Source of the DNA: Pollutimonas harenae
Lineage (GTDB): Bacteria; Pseudomonadota; Gammaproteobacteria; Burkholderiales; Burkholderiaceae_B
Assembly: GCF_004153685.1 (NCBI RefSeq)
Contig: NZ_SDQD01000002.1
Coordinates: 992,001 to 1,056,000 of the forward strand
Reading direction: 5' to 3'
Length of the DNA stretch: 64,000 bases
Shown here: positions 15,725 through 26,019 of the stretch, piece by piece
Numbering within the stretch: position 1 is the first letter of the stretch
Layout: the number at the start of each line of letters is the position of its first letter
Translations under genes and position numbers: made by a program
Notes under the pieces: generated by a model
Told to the model about the DNA's origin: nothing
The model's input: only the letters and a program-made list of their open reading frames with translations
Databases searched by the model: none

Positions 15725-17410
15725 ATGACCGCTGCTGCGCAGTTGCTGACCCGATATCCCATTCTGGCCAAAGTGGGCGCTTTACCCAAACCGGCCCTGC
15801 TTGGCGCGGCGGCTGCCGTTGTGACCCTCGTCGTCGTGCTGCTGATGTGGGCACGCACACCCGACTATGGCGTGCTGTTCTCCAATCTGGAAGATCGCGA
15901 CGGCGGCGCTATCGTGGCGGCGCTGACGCAGCAAAACATCCCTTATCAGCTATCCAACACCGGCAATGCCATACTCGTGCCACGCGACAAAGTGCATGAG
16001 GTCAGGCTACTACTGGCGCAGCAAGGCTTGCCGCGCGGAGGCGAAACCGGTTTCGAACTGTTGGACCAGACCCGCTTTGGCGCCAGTCAGTTCACCGAGC
16101 AGATCAATTACCAGCGCGCCCTGGAAGGTGAGCTGGTCAGCTCCATACAGTCCATGCATGCTGTACAAAGTGCAAGGGTGCACCTGGCCATTCCGCGTGA
16201 ATCGCTGTTCGTGCGTGACCGCCAGCCGCCCACGGCCTCGGTCTTGCTGACCCTGTATCCGGGTCGCAGCTTGAGCGACGCCCAGGTCGCGGCGATTACC
16301 TGGCTGGTTTCGTCCAGCGTGCCGCACCTGAGCGCCGACAAAGTATCGGTGGTGGACCAGAACGGAAGACTGCTGACCAACCTGAGTGGCGAAGCCGGTG
16401 CCGATGGTACCCGCCGCAACCTGATCAACGACATCGAACAACGCACGGTACAGCGCATTCTTACCTTGCTCACACCGCTGGTAGGACCCGGCAACGTGCG
16501 CGCCCAGGTCAGCGCCGACGTTGATTTCGCACAGCGTGAACAAACTTCGGAAGTCTATCGGCCCAACCAGAAACCCGGTGAAGCGGCGGTACGCAGCGAG
16601 CAGACCAGTTCATCCATACAGCATAATGTCCTGCCGCCAGAAGGCATACCCGGCGCACTGACCAATCAACCCCCCTTGAACGCGGTGGCCCCCATCGTGA
16701 CACCGCCCGCAGCAGAGGCCAATCAGAACGCTGCCGATCAAGAACCCGCCACTCCCGATGCTGCCGCCAACCCTGCTGACAATGTGCTCGCTGGCGCCAA
16801 CAACCTGCAGCAAGGCACCGGCAACAGCCGCAGCGACGCTACCATTAACTACGAGGTCGACCGTACCATCAGCCACGTGAAAGATCCCGTGGGTTCGCTA
16901 CGCCGGCTGTCCGTAGCGGTGGTCGTGAATTACCGCGATGTCGACGGCAAGGCTACACCCCTGCCGGAAGACGAGCTGGCCAAGCTGAACGAGCTGGTCA
17001 GGCAAGCCATGGGTTACAGCGCTTCGCGCGGCGACACCCTAAGCGTCGTCAACAGCCGATTCAGCGACGATACGCCTACAGCGCCGCCGGTATGGCAGAA
17101 CCCCATATACCTGGAATACGCGATGCAGCTGCTGCAATATGTACTGATAGGCGTTGCCCTGTTGTTGATCTGGCGCCTGATCGTCAAACCTCTCCTGGCC
17201 AGCAAAGAGGCCGACAAGGAGCAGCGCCAGGCCCTGGTCGACGAAGAGGACAAGCACCGTGAAGCGGTCGCCGCTGCCGAGCGCCGCGCGTCTGAAATGA
17301 CACGCTACGAAGACAATCTGGCTACCGCTCGCGCGATGGCCGAAAAAGACCCCCGCGCAGTCGCCATGGTGCTGCGCTCCTGGATGGAAAATAAAGATGG
17401 CAACCGCTGA
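15725..17410 (+). CDS. fliF: Flagellar MS-ring protein FliF
   Basis: 561 residues, the inner-membrane ring on which the basal body is built. It has one membrane segment near residues 24-43, the YscJ/FliF periplasmic domain with NIPYQLSNTGNAILVPRDKV and RVHLAIPRESLFVRD, a variable Pro/Ala-rich loop (about 290-370), a second membrane segment near 465-486, and a C-terminal FliG-binding tail ending AVAMVLRSWMENKDGNR. First gene of a long operon. fliG starts inside its last 14 bases. Confidence 0.97.
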   Translation: MTAAAQLLTRYPILAKVGALPKPALLGAAAAVVTLVVVLLMWARTPDYGVLFSNLEDRDGGAIVAALTQQNIPYQLSNTGNAILVPRDKVHEVRLLLAQQGLPRGGETGFELLDQTRFGASQFTEQINYQRALEGELVSSIQSMHAVQSARVHLAIPRESLFVRDRQPPTASVLLTLYPGRSLSDAQVAAITWLVSSSVPHLSADKVSVVDQNGRLLTNLSGEAGADGTRRNLINDIEQRTVQRILTLLTPLVGPGNVRAQVSADVDFAQREQTSEVYRPNQKPGEAAVRSEQTSSSIQHNVLPPEGIPGALTNQPPLNAVAPIVTPPAAEANQNAADQEPATPDAAANPADNVLAGANNLQQGTGNSRSDATINYEVDRTISHVKDPVGSLRRLSVAVVVNYRDVDGKATPLPEDELAKLNELVRQAMGYSASRGDTLSVVNSRFSDDTPTAPPVWQNPIYLEYAMQLLQYVLIGVALLLIWRLIVKPLLASKEADKEQRQALVDEEDKHREAVAAAERRASEMTRYEDNLATARAMAEKDPRAVAMVLRSWMENKDGNR

Positions 17411-18398
17411 GTCACAATTGGATCGCTGCGCCATTCTGGTGATGTCGCTGGGTGAGGACGCCGCAGGCGAAGTTTTCAAATACCTGTCGTCGCGCGAGGT
17501 GCAGCAGATAGGCGGCGCCATGGCCAATCTGAAACAGATCACCCGCTCCGACGTCGATCAGGTGCTGGAGGATTTCCGGCAAGAGGCCGACCAGTTCATG
17601 GCGGTCACGCTTGGCTCTGACGACTACATCCGGTCGGTGCTGACCAAGGCACTGGGTACCGACCGCGCTGCCGGTCTGATCGAAGACATTCTGGAAGCGG
17701 GCGACAGCGGCAATGGCATCGACGCACTGAACTGGCTCGACCCGAACAGCGTGGCCGAGCTGATCAGCCAGGAGCACCCTCAAATCATTGCCACCATTCT
17801 GGTGCATCTGGAGCGCGACCGCGCCTCCGCCGTATTGGCCTTATTGAACGAACGCCTGCGCAATGACGTCATGCTGCGCATAGCCACCTTTGGCGGCGTG
17901 CAACCCGCCGCCTTGGTGGAGTTGACCGACGTGCTCAACGACATGCTGTCCGGCCAGGGCGCCAAGCGCAGCAAGATGGGTGGTGTGCGCACGGCCGCCG
18001 AAATTCTGAACCTGATGAGCTCAGCCGAAGAAGACGCCGTGGTTGCAAACCTGCGGGACCTGGATTCAGATCTGGCACAGCGTATCGTTGACGAGATGTT
18101 TGTCTTCGACAACCTGGCCGACGTGGAAGACGCCGCCATCCAGATGATACTCAAGGAAATCGACACCGCCTCGCTCACCATTGCGCTCAAGGGTGCACCC
18201 GAGGAACTACGCGCCAAATTCTTCAAGAATATGTCCAACCGCGCGGCAGAAATGCTGCGTGATGATCTGGAGGCGCAAGGCCCGATACGCATATCCAAGG
18301 TCGAAGAGGAGCAGAAAAACATATTGCTGATCGCCCGGAAACTGGCCGAGGCGGGTCAGATCACCTTGGGTCGACCTGGAAATGACGAGTATGTCTGA
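17397..18398 (+). CDS. fliG: Flagellar motor switch protein FliG
   Basis: 333 residues. FliG forms the part of the C-ring that meets MotA and generates torque. The N-terminal domain (ILVMSLGEDAAGEVFKYLSS) binds FliF. The middle domain carries the EHPQ-type motif (LISQEHPQIIATILVHLE). The C-terminal domain ends with MSNRAAEMLRDDLEAQGPIR and holds the charged torque helix. Length matches E. coli (331). It overlaps fliF by 14 bases and fliH by 17. Confidence 0.97.
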   Translation: MATAESQLDRCAILVMSLGEDAAGEVFKYLSSREVQQIGGAMANLKQITRSDVDQVLEDFRQEADQFMAVTLGSDDYIRSVLTKALGTDRAAGLIEDILEAGDSGNGIDALNWLDPNSVAELISQEHPQIIATILVHLERDRASAVLALLNERLRNDVMLRIATFGGVQPAALVELTDVLNDMLSGQGAKRSKMGGVRTAAEILNLMSSAEEDAVVANLRDLDSDLAQRIVDEMFVFDNLADVEDAAIQMILKEIDTASLTIALKGAPEELRAKFFKNMSNRAAEMLRDDLEAQGPIRISKVEEEQKNILLIARKLAEAGQITLGRPGNDEYV

Positions 18399-19140
18399 CA
18401 AGCCTGCTTTTTCATCCGGCATAGAGGAGTCGTGGAAGCGCTGGGAGATGGCGGCTTTCAAAGACCCGGAAGCGGACGACGCAAGCGAGCCAACCGCCAC
18501 GCCGGCGGCGCCGAAAGTCGATAACGCTGCCCTGCTCAGAAAAATACAGCAACTGCGCGAAAGCGCACAAAAACGCGGTCACGAAGAAGGCTATGCCGCC
18601 GGGCATGCGCAAGGCCTGGAAGCGGGCAAGGCCGAGGGTCATGAACAAGGCCAGCAACAAGGCTATGAAGCCGGTTTCGCGGCCGGTCTTGCAGCAGGCC
18701 ACGATAAAGCCGCCCAGGAAGCCGAGGCGTTGAATGCCGTAGCTACGTCGGCCACCGCTTCACTTGAGCGCATGGAAGCCGATATGGGTCAGGCTCTGAT
18801 CGCATTGTCCATCCGGATCGCCGAGCAAGTACTGCGCAGCACGCTGGACAGCCACCCGGAGAAAATCCAGGACGTGGTGCACGACGTGCTTCAAATCGAG
18901 GCTGGCAAGGACGCTATGCTGAAGCTGCGCGTCAACCCCGCCGATGCCGAACTCGTCCAGCAATGCCTGGACGGTGATCCTGGCGCCCGCCATTGGCGGT
19001 TGGTGGCGGATACCACCATCAGTCGTGGCGGATGCATGGTTGATACCGCCCTGGGCAATATCGACGCCACGCTGCAAACGCGCTGGCAGCGGGTGGTTTC
19101 TGCACTGGGTCATGGGGACAAGCTGGAGCGGCTCGCATGA
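18382..19140 (+). CDS. fliH: Flagellar export ATPase regulator FliH
   Basis: 252 residues, the peripheral-stalk protein of the export ATPase. A run of Gly-x3-Gly repeats at about residues 63-110 ([20 protein letters not shown] and on) is the FliH signature. The C-terminal half ([18 protein letters not shown]) is the FliI-binding domain. Two in-frame ATGs (18382 and 18391) both lie inside the end of fliG, and the choice is uncertain. The stop overlaps the fliI start as ATGA. Confidence 0.93.
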   Translation: MTSMSDKPAFSSGIEESWKRWEMAAFKDPEADDASEPTATPAAPKVDNAALLRKIQQLRESAQKRGHEEGYAAGHAQGLEAGKAEGHEQGQQQGYEAGFAAGLAAGHDKAAQEAEALNAVATSATASLERMEADMGQALIALSIRIAEQVLRSTLDSHPEKIQDVVHDVLQIEAGKDAMLKLRVNPADAELVQQCLDGDPGARHWRLVADTTISRGGCMVDTALGNIDATLQTRWQRVVSALGHGDKLERLA

Positions 19141-20627
19141 CGGCTGCCACGGATTTACTGGACTCCCCGACTGCACGCTGGCGCGCGCAACTGGACGCTG
19201 GTCAGCGTCGCGTCGAGGCCACCGAATCCTGGCATATCAGCGGCCGGATCACGCGAGCGACCGGGCTGGTGCTGGAAGCTACCGGCTTGCGCTTGGCCGT
19301 AGGTGCGGCCTGCAAGATAGAAATCTCACCAGCCCGCAAGCATTGGGCTGATGCCGAGGTCGTGGGCTTTCATGGACATACCTTGTATCTGATGCCACAA
19401 AGCGATATTTCGGGATTGCCCCCAGGCGCGCGCGTGGTGCCGGTCGAACCCTCCATACAAAAAAGAGTGCCGCTGCCTCGCCATGTCAGCGGTGAAGACA
19501 CCGTACCCACCGTGCTGTCGCGGCACTTGCCTGTGGGCGACGGCCTGCTGGGCCGCGTACTGGATGGCGCTGGCCGGCCGCTGGACAACCTGGGCCCGTT
19601 GGATAATGTGCGGCCCGCGCCGCTGTTTGCGCAAACCATCAACCCGCTGACGCGCGCACCGATAGACACGGTATTGGACGTCGGCGTACGTGCCATCAAT
19701 GGCTTGCTGACAGTGGGTCGCGGCCAACGCATGGGACTTTTTGCCGGTTCAGGCGTCGGCAAGAGCGTGTTGCTGGGCATGATGGCGCGCTACACCCAGG
19801 CCGACGTCATCGTCGTTGGCCTGATCGGCGAGCGTGGCCGTGAAGTCAAGGAATTCATAGAGCACAACCTGGGCTCCGAAGGCCTGCAGCGTTCGGTAGT
19901 CGTGGCGGCGCCAGCAGATGTATCGCCCTTGTTGCGTCTGCAAGGCGCCGTCTACGCCACTCGACTGGCCGAACACTTTAGGGACCAGGGCAGGCATGTG
20001 CTGCTGATCATGGATTCGCTCACTCGCTACGCCATGGCGCAACGCGAAATTGCGCTGGCCATAGGCGAGCCGCCAGCCACCAAAGGCTACCCACCTTCCG
20101 TGTTTGCCAAGCTGCCCGCTCTGGTCGAACGTGCGGGTAATGGCGCCCCGGTGGCCGGACAGCCGGCCGGCTCGATTACCGCCTTCTATACCGTGCTGAC
20201 GGAGGGCGACGACCAGCAAGATCCCATTGCAGACTCCGCCCGTGCCATTCTGGACGGGCACGTCGTGCTGTCGCGCAGTCTGGCGGAATCAGGCCATTAT
20301 CCAGCCATCGATATCGAAGCTTCGATATCGCGCGTCATGTCGGCCATTATTCCCCCCGGGCAATTCAAGCTGGTGCATCAATTCAAAAAAATGCTGTCGC
20401 GCTACCAGCGCAACCACGATCTGATTGCGGTGGGCGCCTATACCCCTGGCAACGATCCACAAATCGATGAAGCCATAGAAAAACATCCCTGGCTGGAAGC
20501 CTACTTGCAGCAAGGCATGGCCAACCGCATCGACTACCCGGCCGCGGTCGAGGACCTGACCGCCCTGCTGGGTCAGAATGCAGGCATCCAGGCACCACCT
20601 CACACTTCGGTTCTGAACCATGGCTAA
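19137..20627 (+). CDS. fliI: Flagellum-specific export ATPase FliI
   Basis: 496 residues, the hexameric ATPase of the flagellar type III export gate, related to F1-beta. Walker A is [14 protein letters not shown] near residue 200, Walker B follows in [17 protein letters not shown], and the catalytic glutamate lies in [13 protein letters not shown]. The N-terminal extension of about 40 residues before the beta-barrel is longer than in E. coli (457 residues total) and may contribute to FliH contact. Coupled to fliH by ATGA and to fliJ by an 8-base overlap. Confidence 0.96.
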   Translation: MTAATDLLDSPTARWRAQLDAGQRRVEATESWHISGRITRATGLVLEATGLRLAVGAACKIEISPARKHWADAEVVGFHGHTLYLMPQSDISGLPPGARVVPVEPSIQKRVPLPRHVSGEDTVPTVLSRHLPVGDGLLGRVLDGAGRPLDNLGPLDNVRPAPLFAQTINPLTRAPIDTVLDVGVRAINGLLTVGRGQRMGLFAGSGVGKSVLLGMMARYTQADVIVVGLIGERGREVKEFIEHNLGSEGLQRSVVVAAPADVSPLLRLQGAVYATRLAEHFRDQGRHVLLIMDSLTRYAMAQREIALAIGEPPATKGYPPSVFAKLPALVERAGNGAPVAGQPAGSITAFYTVLTEGDDQQDPIADSARAILDGHVVLSRSLAESGHYPAIDIEASISRVMSAIIPPGQFKLVHQFKKMLSRYQRNHDLIAVGAYTPGNDPQIDEAIEKHPWLEAYLQQGMANRIDYPAAVEDLTALLGQNAGIQAPPHTSVLNHG

Positions 20628-21069
20628 ACACTCGTCATTACCCATGTTGATCGACCTGGCGCGTAATGGCGCCAACCAGGCAGGCAAGCAACTGCAGACA
20701 CTGGCCAGCGAAAAGGCCGGTGCCGACCAGCAATTGTCCATGCTGCTGGTATACCGGCAGGATTATGCCGAGAGGTTGAGCAAGGCAGCGCAGACCGGAC
20801 TTTCGGCATCGAATTACCACAATTTCAGGCAGTTTATCGCCACTTTGGATGAGGCGATCACACAGCAAAATAGGGTTGTCGCACAAATCGACGCCAAAAT
20901 CGAACAAGGCCGGCAGCACTGGCATGCGGAAAAGCGCCGTGTCAGCTCCTTTGAAGCCTTGCAGTCACGAGACCGGCGGCAACAACTCACGCGAGAACAT
21001 CGCGCCGAGCAACTCGCCAGCGACGAGATATCGGCGAATCTGTATCGCCGCGCACGTCCATCACATTGA
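20620..21069 (+). CDS. fliJ: Flagellar export chaperone/stalk protein FliJ
   Basis: 149 residues, a predicted antiparallel coiled coil of the usual FliJ length (147 in E. coli). FliJ fits into the FliI ring and links it to FlhA. Features: [20 protein letters not shown] and [20 protein letters not shown] in the middle, with charged heptads to the end. It overlaps fliI and is followed 12 bases later by fliK. Confidence 0.92.
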   Translation: MAKHSSLPMLIDLARNGANQAGKQLQTLASEKAGADQQLSMLLVYRQDYAERLSKAAQTGLSASNYHNFRQFIATLDEAITQQNRVVAQIDAKIEQGRQHWHAEKRRVSSFEALQSRDRRQQLTREHRAEQLASDEISANLYRRARPSH

Positions 21070-21081
21070 TCGGAGTCTGTC

Positions 21082-22389
21082 ATGAATATGCCCGCAATCG
21101 CCGCAGTCCTGCCTTCCGTACCCGCCTCGTCAGGCAGCGCCACGGGCACCGCACGCAGCGAGACTGACCCCAAAACCACCGGCTTCTCGAACGTGCTGGC
21201 CCGCCAGCATAGCGTCGAAGCAGAAAAGGCTGCCGTACAGGCTGCCGGCAAGAAAATCGGCGGCAAGGCTGACAAAGCCGGCGAGCAAGCAGCTGAACAA
21301 GCAGCCGACGAAGCACAGGCCCAGCTTGCCAGCGAACAAGCCCTGGCCTTGCCTCAAATCGCTTTACACATTGCGGCTGAAGTGGCTGCTGTCCAGCAAA
21401 CTGCAAGCGGCGGCCGCAAGCTTCCGGTCGACACAGCCAGCCTCACTGTGATCCAGGATGGAGCGGCCACCAACATCGCAGGCAAGACGGCTGCCACCAA
21501 AGGGCTTAGTCCCTTGGCTGCCCTGCTTTCAAGATCCATCGACGGCAACACAGCGAAGTCGCTAGCAGTAGCCAGCACGCAGCCTGAGGCAGCAGTAAGC
21601 ATCCATCAGACTAACCACAGCCGGCAGGCGGCGTCGACCAGCCCACTGAACGCCAGGCAAGCCAGCAGTATTGCCGGCGCCAAGCAAGCCGTACTGGCCA
21701 TGCAGACTCGCATGCAGGCTGGCGAAGTCAATCCCGACGCAGCCGTCCTGGCCGAATTCCTGGCCAGCAAAACGCAGGCCGCACCTGCCCAAGACACAGC
21801 AGTATTGGCATCAGCGCTGGAGCTATCCAGCTTGCCGTCTGCCACTAGCCACGCCCATACCGTTGCCGGCCTGGTATCGGGCATGGCAGCTACCGCCACC
21901 CTGGCTGGCGCCTCACCCGTGGGTATCCCCGGTGGTTCGCTCGCCGTGGCCACGCCGCTGAGCCACCCCAACTGGGGCGCCGATTTCAGCCGCCAGTTTG
22001 TTTCCATGACTCAAGGCGTGAGCAACATGCCACACACGGCCGAGCTGCGCCTGGATCCGCCCGAACTGGGCCCGCTGCGTATCTCGATCAACATCAGCGA
22101 CAACACGGCCCATGCGGTGTTTGTATCGCCCCATGCCGCAGTTCGTCAGACGGTCGAGAACGCCCTGCCCCAACTTCAACAACAACTCGCCCAAGCCGGT
22201 ATATCGCTGGGCCAGACCAGCGTCAGTGATCATGGCCAGCCAGATCAGGCCGCCTACCAGTCGTCAGCGTCCCGCAGCCACGGTGGTTCGGGTACGAATG
22301 GTGGCCTTGCGCTGGTGGGCGATAGCATTCCGGCAGCCACCGTGGTGCGTAGCATAGCCAGCAACGCACTGGTCGACACCTTCGCCTGA
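21082..22389 (+). CDS. fliK: Flagellar hook-length control protein FliK
   Basis: 435 residues, the exported ruler that measures the hook and triggers the export switch through FlhB. Residues 1-300 are Ala/Gln/Ser-rich and low in complexity. The C-terminal Flg_hook domain (about 310-400) contains TAELRLDPPELGPLRISINI, VSPHAAVRQTVENALPQLQQ and LAQAGISLGQTSV. Its place after fliJ and before fliL is the standard one, so I treat it as the principal FliK; the paralogue at 13617-14750 is noted separately. Confidence 0.94.
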   Translation: MNMPAIAAVLPSVPASSGSATGTARSETDPKTTGFSNVLARQHSVEAEKAAVQAAGKKIGGKADKAGEQAAEQAADEAQAQLASEQALALPQIALHIAAEVAAVQQTASGGRKLPVDTASLTVIQDGAATNIAGKTAATKGLSPLAALLSRSIDGNTAKSLAVASTQPEAAVSIHQTNHSRQAASTSPLNARQASSIAGAKQAVLAMQTRMQAGEVNPDAAVLAEFLASKTQAAPAQDTAVLASALELSSLPSATSHAHTVAGLVSGMAATATLAGASPVGIPGGSLAVATPLSHPNWGADFSRQFVSMTQGVSNMPHTAELRLDPPELGPLRISINISDNTAHAVFVSPHAAVRQTVENALPQLQQQLAQAGISLGQTSVSDHGQPDQAAYQSSASRSHGGSGTNGGLALVGDSIPAATVVRSIASNALVDTFA

Positions 22390-22411
22390 TCGGACTCACG
22401 GCTATCTTGCT

Positions 22412-22430
22412 TGCCGCTTTAAGAGCGGCA
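22412..22430 (+). other. Hairpin between fliK and fliL
   Basis: Perfect 7-bp stem TGCCGCT-TTAAG-AGCGGCA, 22 bases after the fliK stop, without a T-tract. It could be a processing or partial-termination site in the 162-base gap. No other element is evident in the gap. Confidence 0.45.
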
Positions 22431-22551
22431 GTTGATCAAATCCCAGAGCTAGCAAACTTTTGGCGGCTTATTCGACGTGATCCGCCAGCCTTGCCTGCGG
22501 CACAATGACGTACCTGAGTTAATCTCCAACCGCTACTCCAACCAAGCAGCT

Positions 22552-23034
22552 ATGGCCTCCAATCCGGGCAAATTTGCCAGAACGCTCAAATCCATGCTGA
22601 CTACCGCCCTGATTGTTGCGGTAAGCGTGGGCGTCACCCTATTTTTTTCCTCCAAAGCCAGCCAGGTTTCATCCCTGCTGGACGTAACGCTGTCCGAACC
22701 CAAGCCGCTGGAGTTGCCCAAGCCTATTTTCTCATCGCTGGAGCCCTTTACGGTAACGCTGCGCACCGATCGCAGCACGCGTATTCTGTATGTCGCCATC
22801 ACCCTGCGTCTTGACAACGAAACGTCGCGACGCCTGGTTGCCGAGTTCATGCCCGAGGTGCGCGACCGCATCCTGCGCACATTGGCCGAACAGAATGCGG
22901 ACCATATTCAAACACCCAAGGGCCGCAGCGAACTGGTGGCGTTGCTGGACGAAGCCATCGAACAGCCTTACGTTCCGCAGCCGATAGGGCCCTCTGTCAA
23001 CAGCGTCCTGTTTACCGCTTTCGTGATCCAGTAA
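22552..23034 (+). CDS. fliL: Flagellar basal body-associated protein FliL
   Basis: 160 residues, a single-pass inner-membrane protein near the stator that supports motor torque. One membrane segment (MLTTALIVAVSVGVTLFF) lies at about residues 13-30, then a periplasmic domain with LEPFTVTLRTDRSTRILYVA and REDGE-like NETSRRLVAEFMPEVRDRIL. The frame is open from 22477, but family length and sequence favour ATG 22552. The TAA stop abuts the fliM ATG with no gap. Confidence 0.9.
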   Translation: MASNPGKFARTLKSMLTTALIVAVSVGVTLFFSSKASQVSSLLDVTLSEPKPLELPKPIFSSLEPFTVTLRTDRSTRILYVAITLRLDNETSRRLVAEFMPEVRDRILRTLAEQNADHIQTPKGRSELVALLDEAIEQPYVPQPIGPSVNSVLFTAFVIQ

Positions 23035-24027
23035 ATGGCATATCAAAGCCTGCTTTCGCAAGATGAAGTCGATGCGTTGCTGGCCGGTGTTACCGGTGAA
23101 AGCGACGAGAAGACCAGCACTGCCGACGATCCGCCCGGAGTCCGCCCCTATGATCTGAGCTCGCCCGACCGGGTGGTACGCCACAGGATGCAAACGCTGG
23201 AGCTGATCAATGAGCGTTTTGCCAGGCGCCTGCGTTCGGTACTGCTTTCTTTCATGCGCCGTAATGCGGACATTACCGTAGGCTCCATCCGCATCCAGAA
23301 GTACTCGGATTTCGAACGCAACCTGCCCGTGCCCAGCAATCTGAACATGGTCACCATGAAGCCTTTGCGTGGGGCCGCCTTGTTCACCTTCGATCCGAAT
23401 CTGGTGTTCCTGGTGATCGACAGCCTGTTTGGGGGGCATGGCCGCTACAGCACACGTGTGGAAGGCCGCGATTTCACCACCACCGAACAACGCATTATTC
23501 GCCGCCTGCTCAATCTGACCCTGGAAAGCTATGGCGGTGCCTGGGAACAAGTCTATCCGGTGCAATTCGAATACATACGTTCGGAAATGCACACCAAATT
23601 CGCCAGCATTACCAGCGGCAACGAAATCGTGGTGGTCACCTCCTTCAATATCGAACTGGGTGCTTCGGGCGGCAACCTGAACATCTGCCTGCCCTATTCC
23701 ATGATAGAGCCGGTGCGCGATCTGCTGACCCGGCCCTTGCAGGAAGCCGGTGCTGGCGCCATTGATCAGCGCTGGACCCATCAATTGACGCGCCAGGTGC
23801 GCAGCGCCGACGTCGAGCTGGTGGCCGAGTTCGCAAGTATTGAATCTTCCATAGGCGAACTCATGCGACTGGAGGTCAATGACATCCTGCCGCTGGAGAT
23901 CGCTCCCAGCATCAAGGCCCACGTGGGCGGCGTACCCGTTATGGAATGCACCTACGGAACATTCAACGGCCGCTACGCACTACGTGTCAAGAAAGTGCTG
24001 GCGTCCTCTGAAACCGACATTACCTGA
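23035..24027 (+). CDS. fliM: Flagellar motor switch protein FliM
   Basis: 330 residues. FliM receives the CheY-P signal and forms the C-ring wall. The N-terminal CheY-P-binding peptide is SQDEVDALLAGV. The middle domain contains YDLSSPDRVVRHRMQTLE and FDPNLVFLVIDSLFGGHG, and the C-terminal SpoA domain contains LEVNDILPLEIAPSI. Length agrees with E. coli (334). Followed after 10 bases by fliN. Confidence 0.97.
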   Translation: MAYQSLLSQDEVDALLAGVTGESDEKTSTADDPPGVRPYDLSSPDRVVRHRMQTLELINERFARRLRSVLLSFMRRNADITVGSIRIQKYSDFERNLPVPSNLNMVTMKPLRGAALFTFDPNLVFLVIDSLFGGHGRYSTRVEGRDFTTTEQRIIRRLLNLTLESYGGAWEQVYPVQFEYIRSEMHTKFASITSGNEIVVVTSFNIELGASGGNLNICLPYSMIEPVRDLLTRPLQEAGAGAIDQRWTHQLTRQVRSADVELVAEFASIESSIGELMRLEVNDILPLEIAPSIKAHVGGVPVMECTYGTFNGRYALRVKKVLASSETDIT

Positions 24028-24037
24028 GCACACTGTC

Positions 24038-24583
24038 ATGACTGACTCCAAGCCCAACGATTCCCAAAACAACGAGACGCCGGACACCGGCGCCGCAGCA
24101 GGCAGCGACATAGACTGGGACGCAGCGCTGGCCGAGCAGGCCGGGCAGCCGCGCCAGACCACGCAGGCCGATGGCCTGTCCGGCGACACGGACGACTGGG
24201 CCAGCGCGCTGGCGGAGCAAACCGCGGCACAACAGCCGGCGGCCACAGCCGCTGCGGCGGTCAGCAGCGCACAGCATGTGTTTCAGCCCCTGACCGACAG
24301 CGACATCGAGAGCAACAGCGACATCGACATGATCATGGATATCCCCGTGCAACTGTCGGTGGAACTGGGGCGCACACGATTGACCATCAAGAACATTCTG
24401 CAGCTGGGCCAGGGCTCGGTGGTGGAGCTGGATGGGCTGGCCGGTGAACCCATGGACATCTTCGTCAATGGCTACCTCATCGCCCAGGGCGAAGTCGTTG
24501 TCGTCGAAGAAAAATACGGCATCCGTGTCACCGACATCATCACGCCCTCCGATCGCATCAGTCGGCTCAACGGGCGTCGCTAG
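24038..24583 (+). CDS. fliN: Flagellar motor switch protein FliN
   Basis: 181 residues. The first 90 are acidic and disordered, with two copies of a short motif (DIDWDAALAEQAG and TDDWASALAEQTA); the C-terminal SpoA domain is MDIPVQLSVELGRTRLTIKN through VTDIITPSDRISRLN. FliN binds CheY and FliH at the base of the C-ring. E. coli FliN has 137 residues, so the N-terminal region is longer, as in several betaproteobacteria. The open frame extends upstream into fliM, but ATG 24038 gives the normal start. Confidence 0.95.
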   Translation: MTDSKPNDSQNNETPDTGAAAGSDIDWDAALAEQAGQPRQTTQADGLSGDTDDWASALAEQTAAQQPAATAAAAVSSAQHVFQPLTDSDIESNSDIDMIMDIPVQLSVELGRTRLTIKNILQLGQGSVVELDGLAGEPMDIFVNGYLIAQGEVVVVEEKYGIRVTDIITPSDRISRLNGRR

Positions 24584-24591
24584 ACTGCACC

Positions 24592-24939
24592 ATGACTGAA
24601 GCCGCCGTCCTGCGCCTGATCGTCAGCCTGCTCTTTATTGTGGCGCTCATCCTGGCCTGTGCCTGGATCACACGCCGGGCAGGCTGGCTGCGCACCGGCA
24701 ATGCCTCGGGCTTGCGCGTCATCGGCTCGCAAAGCCTGGGCGCCCGCAACTATGTGGCCATGGTCGAAGTGGAAGATGCCCGCCTGGTGCTGGGCATTAG
24801 CGGGCATCAGATCACGCTCCTGCATACTCTGCCCCCTTCCCCGCCAATCGCCTCGGGCTTGCCTGGTGTCGCAGGCAGGCAGGAAAACGCCGGACCAGGT
24901 TTCGCCGCGGCGCTGGGCAAAGTACTGAAAGGTCGATAA
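24592..24939 (+). CDS. fliO: Flagellar export protein FliO
   Basis: 115 residues with one N-terminal membrane segment ([18 protein letters not shown]) and a basic cytoplasmic region with [20 protein letters not shown]. FliO is the scaffold that helps assemble the FliP ring. Length matches E. coli (121). Starts 8 bases after fliN and ends 2 bases before the fliP start. Confidence 0.92.
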   Translation: MTEAAVLRLIVSLLFIVALILACAWITRRAGWLRTGNASGLRVIGSQSLGARNYVAMVEVEDARLVLGISGHQITLLHTLPPSPPIASGLPGVAGRQENAGPGFAAALGKVLKGR

Positions 24940-24941
24940 AA

Positions 24942-25715
24942 GTGTACCGGCCTACCGTCATCAAGGCAGGCATGCGCCTGCTCACAGCCCTGGCCGTGCT
25001 GGCGGCGCTGCTCATACCCTCCACGGGCTATGCACAGACTGCGCTGCCCGCCCTGACCTCGGCGCTCAACCCGGATGGCAGCCAGACATGGTCGCTCAGC
25101 ATACAGACTCTGGTCTTGCTGACCATGATGTCTTTCCTGCCGGCCATGCTGATGATGATGACCGGCTTTACCCGCATCATTATTGTGCTGGGCCTGTTGC
25201 GCAATGCCATGGGCACGGGCGCCTCGCCGCCCAACTCGATACTGATCGGCCTGGCGCTGTTCCTGACATTCTTTGCCATGTCGCCGGTCTTCGACCAGAT
25301 CTATACCGACGCCTACCAGCCGCTGAGTAACGGCGTCATCGCATTCGAAGAAGCGCTGGAACGCGGCATCAAGCCGTTGCACAGCTTCATGCTGCACCAG
25401 ACGCGCGAGACGGACCTGACCATGTTTGCCAACATGGCCAACGTGGCCGAGCTGCAATCCGCCGACGAAGTGCCATTGCGCGTGCTGGTGCCCGCTTTCG
25501 TAGCCAGCGAACTGAAGACCGCCTTTCAGATTGGCTTCACCATCTTCATTCCTTTCCTCATCATCGACCTGGTCGTGGCCAGCGTATTGATGGCGCTGGG
25601 CATGATGATGGTTCCACCTGTCACGATTTCACTCCCCTTCAAGCTGATGTTGTTCGTACTGGCCGATGGCTGGCACTTGCTGCTGGGGTCTTTGGCCCGC
25701 AGCTTTTACCAGTAG
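24942..25715 (+). CDS. fliP: Flagellar export gate protein FliP
   Basis: 257 residues, core of the FliPQR export pore. After a cleavable-type signal sequence ([20 protein letters not shown]), the conserved block [20 protein letters not shown] and [20 protein letters not shown] follow, then [20 protein letters not shown] and [16 protein letters not shown]. The frame starts with GTG at 24942; ATG at 24972 (11th codon, after AAGGCAGG) is an equally plausible start and gives 247 residues, close to E. coli (245). Confidence 0.96.
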   Translation: MYRPTVIKAGMRLLTALAVLAALLIPSTGYAQTALPALTSALNPDGSQTWSLSIQTLVLLTMMSFLPAMLMMMTGFTRIIIVLGLLRNAMGTGASPPNSILIGLALFLTFFAMSPVFDQIYTDAYQPLSNGVIAFEEALERGIKPLHSFMLHQTRETDLTMFANMANVAELQSADEVPLRVLVPAFVASELKTAFQIGFTIFIPFLIIDLVVASVLMALGMMMVPPVTISLPFKLMLFVLADGWHLLLGSLARSFYQ

Positions 25716-25724
25716 GAGGAGCAC

Positions 25725-25994
25725 ATGACTTCCGAAACCGTAATGTCCATGACCTATCTGGCCATGAAGGTGGCCCTGATCATGGCCGGACCGCTGCTGC
25801 TGGTCACCCTGGTGGTGGGGCTGCTGATCAGTATTTTCCAGGCGGCCACCCAGATCAACGAGATGACGCTGTCCTTCATCCCCAAGCTGCTGGCCGTCGG
25901 TGCCGCCCTGGTGCTGCTCGGCCCCTGGCTGATCACTACCATGGTCGATTACATGCGGACGCTGTTCTCACAAATTCCCGGCCTGGTTTCCTGA
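25725..25994 (+). CDS. fliQ: Flagellar export gate protein FliQ
   Basis: 89 residues with two membrane hairpin segments and the signature AATQINEMTLSFIPKLLAV. Length equals that of E. coli FliQ (89). Strong ribosome site AGGAGGAGCAC before ATG 25725. Confidence 0.97.
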   Translation: MTSETVMSMTYLAMKVALIMAGPLLLVTLVVGLLISIFQAATQINEMTLSFIPKLLAVGAALVLLGPWLITTMVDYMRTLFSQIPGLVS

Positions 25995-26019
25995 ACACCC
26001 GGGCGTCGGAACAGCCATC

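Noticed and set aside
18570-18715. Gly-x3-Gly repeats in fliH as a possible new repeat protein
   Set aside because: This is a known feature of the FliH family.
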